NCBI GenBank assembly: GCA_020849935.1 | Contig: JADZFJ010000365.1 | Span: 1 to 5,495, forward strand | Direction of reading: 5' to 3' | Length of the DNA stretch: 5,495 nt | Origin: Crocinitomix sp. | GTDB lineage: Bacteria > Bacteroidota > Bacteroidia > Flavobacteriales_D > Crocinitomicaceae | Shown: one piece after another, positions 1-5,495 of the stretch | Layout of the letters: each line of letters starts with the position of its first letter | How positions within the stretch are numbered: position 1 is the first letter of the stretch | The notes under the pieces: generated by a model | What the model was told of the DNA's origin: nothing | The model's database searches: none | Seen by the model: the letters and a program-made list of their open reading frames with translations, nothing else | Translations under genes and position numbers: made by a program

Positions 1-1156
1 AACTTATTGGTTGTCCGAGTGTCATCTAGCTTTAGGAAACTACGACAAAGCGAAAGCTTATATCCAAGAAGCATTAGCCAAAGATATTGAAGTGAATAAA
101 GATGCTTGGAATATTTTAGCCTTGTGTCAACATCGTTTAGGTGAATTGGACAGCGCAATCATTAACTATAAAATGGCTTTAGCGAATATGGATGCGTATC
201 GCTCGAAAGAGCTCTTGGTTCAATTTCATATTGACCAATGCGAATTGGCAAAAGTGATGATCAAAAATCCAATTAAAGTGACCATCAAACCACTTTCAAA
301 AAATATAAATTCAGCATTTGAAGAAACAGCTCCAACACTTTCTGCAGATGGTAAAACATTTTATTTTGTATCGCGCCGAGCGGATAACAAAGGTGGAGGA
401 ATTAGCCCAGGCGACCAGCGTTATTTTGAGGACATTTATGTAAGTGTTTGGGATGAGCAGAAAAAAGAATGGTCAGAAGCAACGAACACTTCGGAGCTTA
501 TTGAGCGTGTTAATTCGAAAGGAATGGATGCCATCAGTTACTTATCTACCGATGGAAAAACGATGTACCTCACTGTCAACACGGAAGTTCTGACAAAACC
601 AAGTCCTAAAACACAAATTTCTGATATTTTCTATTGCAAGTTGAATAATAAAGGAACGTGGAATTCGCCAAAACCACTTGGAAAACCTATTAATTCAATC
701 GCATTTGATGCCACAATTAGTTTAACGGCAGATGAAAGTACTGCTTATTTTGTGAGCGAGCGATTGGGAGGAAAAGGAAGAGCAGATATTTGGGTTTCTT
801 ATTTGAAAGGAAATACTTGGAGCAAACCGGAAAATGTTGGAGACAGTATTAATACCTCCGGAAATGAAACCACCGTTTTTGTGAGTCCGGATGGTCAATA
901 TTTATTCTTTAGTTCAACAGGCCATCCTGGCATGGGAGGATACGATGTTTTTGTTTCTAAAAATTCTGGTGGTGTTTGGAGTAAACCTGTCAATTTAGGA
1001 TATCCAATTAATACTGTTGCCGATGAAACTCATTTTGTTTATTATGCTCCATTAAAAAGAGCTTACTATTCGAAATTTTCTTCTGACGATAACGGCGGTT
1101 TGGGTGCTCGCGATATTTTTGAAGTGGATATGAGTAATTTTAGTTTGCCTAAATAG
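1..1156 (+). CDS. TPR and PD40 (WD40-like) beta-propeller repeat protein, 5' end missing
   Basis: The frame is open from base 2, before the first possible start (TTG at 11), so the gene begins outside the window; 384 residues and a TAG stop are present. Numbering from base 2, residues 1-28 and 31-64 look like TPR helical pairs (WLSECHLALGNYDKAKAY; NILALCQHRLGELDSAI). From about 108 to the end there are roughly five PD40 blades. Each has a core like LSADGKTFYFVS or VSPDGQYLFFSS, then DI(Y/F/W)VS, then WSKPxNxGxxIN (blades near 108, 174, 235, 288 and 341). TPR plus PD40 proteins are common in Bacteroidota envelopes, and PorE of the type IX secretion system combines these with an OmpA domain. 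Here the protein stops right after the last blade with no OmpA domain. It is probably periplasmic or outer-membrane associated and acts as a protein-interaction scaffold. The missing N-terminus prevents a localisation call, and the function is inferred from domains only. Confidence 0.85.
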   Translation, partial: TYWLSECHLALGNYDKAKAYIQEALAKDIEVNKDAWNILALCQHRLGELDSAIINYKMALANMDAYRSKELLVQFHIDQCELAKVMIKNPIKVTIKPLSKNINSAFEETAPTLSADGKTFYFVSRRADNKGGGISPGDQRYFEDIYVSVWDEQKKEWSEATNTSELIERVNSKGMDAISYLSTDGKTMYLTVNTEVLTKPSPKTQISDIFYCKLNNKGTWNSPKPLGKPINSIAFDATISLTADESTAYFVSERLGGKGRADIWVSYLKGNTWSKPENVGDSINTSGNETTVFVSPDGQYLFFSSTGHPGMGGYDVFVSKNSGGVWSKPVNLGYPINTVADETHFVYYAPLKRAYYSKFSSDDNGGLGARDIFEVDMSNFSLPK

Positions 1157-1232
1157 TTTCACGTTTAAAGCGCCAAATAACTTTTTTGGTCGAAAAACAG
1201 CGAATAATCGCAAACAACGCTCCATATTTTAA

Positions 1233-1241
1233 TATCTTTAG
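1233..1241 (+). promoter_or_regulatory. weak candidate Bacteroidota -7 element before the barrel gene
   Basis: TATCTTTAG resembles the Bacteroidota -7 consensus TAnnTTTG, with A in place of the final G. It lies about 20 nt before the TTG start, inside the 104-bp gap after the PD40 gene. No TTG-like -33 element is seen at the expected spacing, so this is a tentative call only. The gap otherwise holds only short weak inverted repeats (CCAAA at 1173-1177 with TTTGG at 1185-1189; GCGA/TCGC around 1200-1211). Confidence 0.2.
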
Positions 1242-1260
1242 AAACATTTAATTGTAAGTT

Positions 1261-3399
1261 TTGATAAGAGGGTTCACATATTTGATTTTTGGGTTTACAT
1301 TGCTGGCAGGAATTCGTTCTATCGGTCAGGACACACTTAAATCAGTATTTAGGCCTAGAATCGGTCTGGGCACAGGGGTTATGGGGTATTACGGTGAGAT
1401 TCAAAACTACCAAAAAAGTTTTAGCTCTACCGTTAATCGTTATGGTGGCCTTGTTTATGCAAATGCACCGGTTTCAAGAATGTTTAATGTTGAACTTTCT
1501 GCCTTGTACGGCAAAATTTCTGCGAATGAACGATCGATTGCACGAAACTTTAATTTTCAATCACGGATTCGAATGGGAACCGTAATGTTGTATTACAATT
1601 TTTATCCACTTTTTCAAGAAAATAGAGCTCATTTCCATCCTTTTGTTGGTTTTGGTTTTTCATCATTTGAATTTCTGTCCAAAACGGATATGTTTGACGC
1701 AAATGGTCAACAATATTATTATTGGAACGATGGATCAATCATGAATATGGATCAAAATAATCCGCTAGCCAGTACCGATGCGATCCCCTTGGTGAGAGAT
1801 TACACATTTGAAACAGACCTTCGTGAAATGAACCTAGATAATTTAGGAAAATATCGTGAACAAAATGTTTCTATACCTATCTCCTTCGGTGTTGAATGGC
1901 ACATGTCCTCGAGATGGGATTTTAGAATTTCTACAAGTTATAATATGTTGTTGACAGATCTGGTTGACAATATTTCATCCGCAGGTGTTGGGGTGCGTCA
2001 GGGAGATCAAAAAAATGATAAGATTTTGTTTACCTATGTTTCGTTAAGTTACGACTTACAATTTGGCAAGGGTAAAAATGATGAAGACAGTGTTGACGAT
2101 GAAGGACTACCGATGTATGCAACTTGGGATCCGAATGATTTTGACAAAGATGGAGTTATTGATGCATTTGATCAATGCCCTGCCACGCCTATCGAAGCAT
2201 TGGTGGATGAGCAAGGTTGTCCTCTGGATACCGATCAAGATGGGGTTGCAGATTTCATGGATGACGAACCGGCTACAAAACTTGGATCATTCGTAAACGA
2301 ATTTGGGGTCACTCTCACCGAGGAGGATTTAATTAAACATGCCAAATTATATTATGACTCGACCGGATATGCTCATGATTTTGCTGAATTCAGAACAGAA
2401 GTCATCTTAAATAAAGAAAAAGGGAAGTATTATCCAAAAGTGACCAAAACTAAAACGGGTTTAACCTATGTAATCATTGTTGGAAAAGAGAGAAAAGACG
2501 TTACGGTGAATGATTTGCATAAATTTTTAGGTTATGCGGATTACAGTACCATGGTTAAGGGAGATACGGTTTATTATACGTTGGGTGAGTTCAAGACAAT
2601 TGAAGATGCAGTCGCTGCGAAAAATGGCTTGGCCGATCGTGGGGTGGATGTGCAAGATATTGGAAGAACAAGTGGTAATTCGGAAACATTGATTAGTGTC
2701 GATGACAAGGTGATTGAAAAAGTGGAAAGAATCAATATTCAAGCAGGAAAAGAATCGCCGGAATATTCATCAACTGAACAAGTTTATCGTGTACAATTAG
2801 GCGCATTCAAAAATAAAGTTGACACGGATAAAGTGTTTCCAGGCATGGAAGTTGTTTATGGTGCCTCCGAAAAAGACAATATTAATCGGTACTATTCGGT
2901 TGCATTTGAGTCCTATGAAGATGCCGTGGCGTATCAAAAAGAAATCGCTGTGAAAGGGTTTAAAAACACATTTATTGTGGCGTACGAACAACAGAAACGT
3001 GTCACGTTGGTCGAAGCTGGGGTTGACGACAACAAACTTCCTAAAAATTACACTGAAGATAAAGAACTAAACACCTTTATTGAGGAAAGAGATACGACGG
3101 CATCAAGTGATTTGGGATACGATCCAAGCCGAGTTAAGTATCGCGTTAAATTGGCCTATTTTGAAAATGACATTCCAATTGAAACTGTAAATATTCTGTA
3201 CAACATAAAACGAATTAAACCAGTTAAAGGTAGAAATGGTTCGACAACCTATTATTCACAAGAATTTTCGACAACAGAAGAGCGAGATGCTGCGATTCCA
3301 GAATTTAAAAGTTATGGTTTAACCGAATTAGAAAATGTCATCGAGTACAATGGTGAAATTTATACGGATGAAGAGTTTGCTAGAAAATTTAAAAAGTGA
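1261..3399 (+). CDS. Outer-membrane beta-barrel protein with thrombospondin type 3 motifs and three SPOR-like repeats
   Basis: The start is TTG at 1261: a TAA lies in frame at 1255 and the next ATG (1381) would remove the signal peptide. Residues 1-22 form a signal peptide (R3, hydrophobic YLIFGFTLLAG, probable cut after SIG). Residues ~32-270 alternate polar and hydrophobic residues with many aromatics, typical of a small barrel. Residues 290-337 hold two calcium-binding thrombospondin type 3 motifs, DFDKDGVIDAFDQCP and DTDQDGVADFMDDEP; C306 and C320 may form a disulfide. Instead of an OmpA domain, the tail has three divergent SPOR-like units starting near 402 (TYVIIVGK), 508 (VYRVQLGAF) and 625 (VKYRVKLAYF). 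Each ends in a block of the type YYxxxFxTxEDAxA. SPOR domains are known to bind glycan strands of peptidoglycan, so the protein may tether the outer membrane to the wall. The signal peptide, motifs and repeats are seen; the tethering role is inferred. I do not recognise a named gene. Confidence 0.88.
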   Translation: MIRGFTYLIFGFTLLAGIRSIGQDTLKSVFRPRIGLGTGVMGYYGEIQNYQKSFSSTVNRYGGLVYANAPVSRMFNVELSALYGKISANERSIARNFNFQSRIRMGTVMLYYNFYPLFQENRAHFHPFVGFGFSSFEFLSKTDMFDANGQQYYYWNDGSIMNMDQNNPLASTDAIPLVRDYTFETDLREMNLDNLGKYREQNVSIPISFGVEWHMSSRWDFRISTSYNMLLTDLVDNISSAGVGVRQGDQKNDKILFTYVSLSYDLQFGKGKNDEDSVDDEGLPMYATWDPNDFDKDGVIDAFDQCPATPIEALVDEQGCPLDTDQDGVADFMDDEPATKLGSFVNEFGVTLTEEDLIKHAKLYYDSTGYAHDFAEFRTEVILNKEKGKYYPKVTKTKTGLTYVIIVGKERKDVTVNDLHKFLGYADYSTMVKGDTVYYTLGEFKTIEDAVAAKNGLADRGVDVQDIGRTSGNSETLISVDDKVIEKVERINIQAGKESPEYSSTEQVYRVQLGAFKNKVDTDKVFPGMEVVYGASEKDNINRYYSVAFESYEDAVAYQKEIAVKGFKNTFIVAYEQQKRVTLVEAGVDDNKLPKNYTEDKELNTFIEERDTTASSDLGYDPSRVKYRVKLAYFENDIPIETVNILYNIKRIKPVKGRNGSTTYYSQEFSTTEERDAAIPEFKSYGLTELENVIEYNGEIYTDEEFARKFKK

Positions 3400-3420
3400 T
3401 CCTAAATGGATTTAAATGGC

Positions 3421-3449
3421 GAAAAATCTACCCGATTTTCATAATTTTT
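3421..3449 (+). terminator. possible weak hairpin with T-run after the barrel gene
   Basis: AAAATC (3423-3428) pairs with GATTTT (3434-3439) around a TACCC loop, with an extra G3421-C3440 pair past one bulged base. A TTTTT run follows at 3445-3449. It begins about 20 nt after the stop codon. The stem is short and AT-rich, so on its own it would be a weak intrinsic terminator; it may act together with the longer stem downstream. Confidence 0.3.
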
Positions 3450-3468
3450 GACCTTATTTCACTTAAAT

Positions 3469-3495
3469 AAAAATGCGTATTTATACGTATTTTTT
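3469..3495 (+). terminator. probable intrinsic terminator, 12-bp stem with T-run
   Basis: The arms 3469-3480 (AAAAATGCGTAT) and 3483-3494 (ATACGTATTTTT) are complementary over 12 positions, with one G-T wobble at 3475/3488. In RNA the tip would open to a loop of about four bases. The right arm ends in a run of six T (3490-3495). It sits about 70 nt after the barrel stop and before the next operon, so it probably ends the envelope transcript. The stem has only two G-C pairs, and a near-palindromic operator is an alternative. Confidence 0.5.
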
Positions 3496-3628
3496 CACCT
3501 CCCAATTTTTCTAATCAAATCAAAATGAACTCTTTATTTTTTTGAAATAAAAAAAAATAAAAATCATATTATATTATTTTTAACTTGGTGAAAATTTTAA
3601 ATTAAATAACTAACTAATAATTTTATTT
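3496..3628 (+). promoter_or_regulatory. AT-rich leader upstream of the signalling operon
   Basis: This spacer must contain the promoter of the four-gene operon if the upstream hairpins terminate transcription. It holds a long A-tract (about 3545-3563) that could act as an UP-like element. TAACTTGG at 3581-3588 differs at one position from the Bacteroidota -7 consensus TAnnTTTG, but no TTG is at the right distance upstream. Just before the start codon, a TAACTAACTAATAA stretch puts stops in all three frames. No Shine-Dalgarno sequence is visible, as is usual in this phylum. The promoter location is a guess. Confidence 0.25.
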
Positions 3629-3940
3629 ATGGCATTTAATGGATCAGAAGGTGAAGCTATTTCTTTGAACGAAGCAGCGACAATGACAGCAGCTTATAGA
3701 AGTGCAAATCCCAACGCAACACGCGGACATTTTGTAGGGTCAACTCTTATAAACAGCATTCTTGCTCAGTCAGGATGTAAAGGAATTCGTACCTATTATG
3801 GGATTGATTCAAGTGGTCAAAAACAGCTAGTTCTAGTTGGTGTTGATGCAAATGGAGATGATATGACTTCAGGCATTATTGCTGATAGAGGAATAGGATG
3901 TCCTAGTGCATGTAGTTCTTCCAATCCATTAAACTCTTAA
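3629..3940 (+). CDS. Small soluble protein of unknown function, first gene of the signalling operon
   Basis: 103 residues from ATG at 3629, after an AT-rich leader; the TAA stop shares its last base with the ATG of the next gene (TAATG). There is no signal peptide or membrane segment, so it is probably cytoplasmic. The N-terminal half is helix-like (SLNEAATMTAAYRSANP, then GHFVGSTLINSILAQSGC to C50). The middle reads as two strands forming a hairpin: GIRTYYGID (52-60), a turn SSGQK, then QLVLVGVDANGDDM (66-79). The tail is Ser/Asn-rich with a CPSAC motif (C91, C95). From memory it resembles ~100-residue hypothetical proteins of Bacteroidota sharing a GIRxYYxxD...KQLxLVGxD core and a Cys-Pro tail, but I cannot verify this and know no assigned function. 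The overlap with a membrane protein and kinase suggests a ligand, modulator or small sensor subunit. Coding is well supported by codon structure and coupling; function is open. Confidence 0.8.
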   Translation: MAFNGSEGEAISLNEAATMTAAYRSANPNATRGHFVGSTLINSILAQSGCKGIRTYYGIDSSGQKQLVLVGVDANGDDMTSGIIADRGIGCPSACSSSNPLNS

Positions 3941-4569
3941 TGTTCCAACACGTTGTTTTTTACGTCACGCTGGGAGTGGCAATTTTAAGTTGTATTTTAG
4001 CAATTATCAATTTTAAATTTTTAGATGTAAGTTTAAAAATTATTTTTGCCTTTTTGCTTATTTCAATCAGCGCAGACCTAGTTTCTGCTGTTATGGTTCA
4101 CTTGAAACTAAACACAAGTTGGTGGTTTAATCTTTATACATTCTTTGAATTTACCGCAATAGGGATATTTTATGCTTGGCTCTTTAAAAAGTCAGAAAGC
4201 AATCATTTTTATTTGGTACTTATTTCGCTAATTTTAGGACTTATAGGTATTTTCATTTGCACGCTTATCGACTACCAACCAGACGAACTTAACACGAAAA
4301 GTTTAGGGTTAGAGGCGACCATTTTTATTTTTATTTCAGTCGGCTACTTTTACGTACTATTAAATAAAATGGAATTTGAAAATCCTTATTATAATCCAAT
4401 TTTTTGGATTAATTCTGGGGTTCTTATCTACTTTTCAGGGGCATTTTTTTCTTTTATGTTTAGTGCTCCAAAATTTCAAGAATTAGGAATTTGGTCAATC
4501 CATAGCGTAATTCACCTTATATTTATGATTTTAATTCTTGTAGGCTTTTGGAAAGTTCGGAAAACATAG
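3940..4569 (+). CDS. Seven-helix integral membrane protein, putative sensor partner of the kinase
   Basis: 209 residues; the ATG at 3940 overlaps the preceding TAA by one base, which points to translational coupling. Hydrophobic segments lie at about 5-24, 31-53, 63-82, 89-110, 123-141, 154-174 and 184-204. Positive charges (K26, K83-K84, K143, and KVRKT at the C-terminus) fall on one face, giving an N-out, C-in seven-helix topology. Notable motifs are NLYTFFEF at the start of helix 3, PIFWINSGVLIYFSG in helix 6 and IWSIHSVIHLIF in helix 7. There is no recognisable enzyme or transporter signature. From memory, similar proteins occur next to histidine kinases in Bacteroidota, but the family has no function I can name. 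The 3' end overlaps the kinase start by 22 nt. The likely role is a membrane receptor or accessory subunit of the kinase, which has no sensor domain of its own; this is inference from context. Confidence 0.85.
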   Translation: MFQHVVFYVTLGVAILSCILAIINFKFLDVSLKIIFAFLLISISADLVSAVMVHLKLNTSWWFNLYTFFEFTAIGIFYAWLFKKSESNHFYLVLISLILGLIGIFICTLIDYQPDELNTKSLGLEATIFIFISVGYFYVLLNKMEFENPYYNPIFWINSGVLIYFSGAFFSFMFSAPKFQELGIWSIHSVIHLIFMILILVGFWKVRKT

Positions 4570-5369
4570 ATATATTTTTATTGGTTGCGATTGGCGGGGC
4601 TGCCATGACACTCTTAGCAGGGTTTATTGTTTTCTTTGTGGTTTTGTATCAAAAGAAAGTAATAATTCAGCGCAACGAAATTGAAGCAATAAAAGTAAAA
4701 CATCAACGTGAACTTTTGCAACGAACCCTGGAAGTTGAAGAACGGGAGCGGGAACAAATTGCTAAAAATATTCATGATGATTTGGGGGCATTAATCAGTA
4801 TTTTGCGCTTAAATAACTCGCGTACGGCAAAAAACATCGCGGATGAAGAAGTTTTGATGAAAATTTATGAATCTAATAGTTTGATTCTGAACAAAACCTC
4901 TGAAAGTATTCGTAGTATTTCTAAAAAATTAGCTTCACCCACCTTGGTGAAATTGGGATATGTGATTGCTTTGCGAGAGATTTGCAACGCAATTCACCAA
5001 ACCGGCGAGATTATTGTCGAATTTGATAATAGATTAAACCAAGAAATTGACTTGACCCCACAACAAGCATCTCATCTTTTTAGAGCTTCGCAAGAAATAA
5101 TTAATAATATTTTGAAGCATGCAAATCCTAATTGGTTAAAAGTTAAATTAGCAAATTTGGATGAAAAAATTGGCATTGAATTTATTCATAACGGTTTAGG
5201 AATTAACGAGAAGGAGGTAATTGATTTAACGTATCAAAAAAAAGGAATCGGGTTGAGTAGTATTCAAAGTCGATTAAGTATCATTGATGCAGAAATAGAC
5301 TTTTTAGCGCCTGTAGATGGAAATGCTAGTGTACTTATAACTTATAAAAATGATAAAAAGAAAGATTAA
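4548..5369 (+). CDS. Sensor histidine kinase, HisKA_3 / NarX-DegS type, without a separate sensor domain
   Basis: The start is TTG at 4548, overlapping the previous gene by 22 nt. The first ATG (4605) would cut into the membrane helix, and the nearest in-frame stop upstream is at 4503. 273 residues: one transmembrane helix (8-34, acidic N-terminus outside, QKK inside), a probable coiled coil (40-70), the HisKA_3 box EREREQIAKNIHDDLGALIS with phospho-acceptor H76, and a HATPase_c domain from about 174. The N box is ASQEIINNILKHANP (E183, N187, H191). The G1 box reads FIHNGLGI, with H214 where the ATP-contacting Asp of DxGxG is usual; the G2 box is KKGIGLSSIQSRL. The family autophosphorylates on His and passes the phosphate to a NarL-type regulator, which is encoded next with a 20-nt overlap. 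With no extracellular domain, it probably depends on the seven-helix protein or small protein for input. Confidence 0.93.
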   Translation: MESSENIDIFLLVAIGGAAMTLLAGFIVFFVVLYQKKVIIQRNEIEAIKVKHQRELLQRTLEVEEREREQIAKNIHDDLGALISILRLNNSRTAKNIADEEVLMKIYESNSLILNKTSESIRSISKKLASPTLVKLGYVIALREICNAIHQTGEIIVEFDNRLNQEIDLTPQQASHLFRASQEIINNILKHANPNWLKVKLANLDEKIGIEFIHNGLGINEKEVIDLTYQKKGIGLSSIQSRLSIIDAEIDFLAPVDGNASVLITYKNDKKKD

Positions 5370-5495
5370 ACTCGCAATTGCTGACGATCATCTACTTTTT
5401 CGTCAGGGATTAATTGCTCTTTTGAGTGATTATGAAGAATTTAAAATTATCACAGAGGTTTCTAATGGTAGAGAGTTGGTTCAGTCCTTAAAAGA
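5350..5495 (+). CDS. Response regulator, NarL/LuxR type, 3' end missing
   Basis: ATG at 5350, inside the last 20 nt of the kinase gene; 48 complete codons run to the window edge with no stop. The N-terminus MIKRKIKLAIADDHLLFRQG followed by LIALLSDYEEFKII is the classic start of a receiver domain. D12 and D13 are the acidic metal-binding pair, and DDHxxxRxGL is typical of NarL-family regulators. The receiving Asp, expected some 40-45 residues after the acidic pair, and any HTH_LuxR output domain lie outside the window. Pairing with a HisKA_3 kinase also predicts a NarL-type DNA-binding regulator. It is very likely the cognate partner of the kinase, given the overlap; the DNA targets cannot be told from this sequence. 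Confidence 0.92.
   Translation, partial: MIKRKIKLAIADDHLLFRQGLIALLSDYEEFKIITEVSNGRELVQSLK

Noticed and set aside
1173..1211. Inverted repeats in the 104-bp gap as a terminator for the PD40 gene
   Set aside because: The stems are only 4-5 bp and no T-run follows the paired arms, so read-through into the barrel gene is as likely.
1289..1585. 98-codon + strand frame inside the barrel gene
   Set aside because: It overlaps the signal-peptide and barrel region of a well-supported gene in another frame, and its translation shows no domain or biased pattern.
1550..1738. Antisense open frame, and similar ones at 2527-2742 and 2797-2991
   Set aside because: All three lie opposite a long real gene, with no leader, no recognisable domain and no neighbour on that strand.
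2063..2296. 77-codon + strand frame inside the thrombospondin type 3 region
   Set aside because: It lies wholly within the barrel gene in another frame; the Met-rich translation is a by-product of Asp/Gly-rich codons.
3607..3620. TAACTAACTAATAA as a short tandem repeat or integration scar
   Set aside because: It has only two imperfect units in a very AT-rich leader; stop-rich leaders of this kind are expected by chance at this composition.
3896..3940. The Cys/Ser-rich C-terminus of the small protein as a modified-peptide core
   Set aside because: There is no double-glycine cleavage site and no modification or export gene in the window. The preceding ~88 residues look like a folded domain rather than a leader. 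It is not excluded, only unsupported.

Overview
The window looks like chromosomal DNA from a member of the Bacteroidota, probably Flavobacteriales or a close relative. The basis is the AT-rich composition, the lack of clear Shine-Dalgarno sequences, A/T-rich leaders before start codons, and the gene content: a TPR plus PD40 repeat protein, a beta-barrel with thrombospondin type 3 and SPOR-like repeats, and a NarL-type two-component pair with a compact kinase. All genes are on the + strand. A finer taxonomic placement is not supported.

Left part (1-3399), cell envelope. The window opens inside a gene whose surviving part encodes two TPR-like helical pairs followed by about five PD40 beta-propeller blades. 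After a 104-bp gap comes a 712-residue outer-membrane protein. It has a signal peptide, a beta-barrel region, two calcium-binding thrombospondin type 3 motifs, and a long periplasmic tail with three divergent SPOR-like repeats in place of the usual OmpA domain. The two may form an envelope or peptidoglycan-linked module, but only their adjacency and domain types support that.

Middle (3400-3628). This is a very AT-rich spacer with two hairpins followed by T-runs. The second is a 12-bp stem and the likely terminator of the envelope genes. The rest is leader for the next operon, with no convincing consensus promoter.

Right part (3629-5495), signalling. Four genes are packed with overlaps of 1, 22 and 20 nt: a 103-residue soluble protein of unknown function with three cysteines; a seven-helix membrane protein; a one-helix HisKA_3-type histidine kinase without a sensor domain; and the start of a NarL/LuxR-type response regulator that runs off the window. 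The packing suggests one signalling unit in which the seven-helix protein may sense for the kinase. The small protein could be the ligand, modulator or sensor component. This is the best candidate here for an undescribed system.
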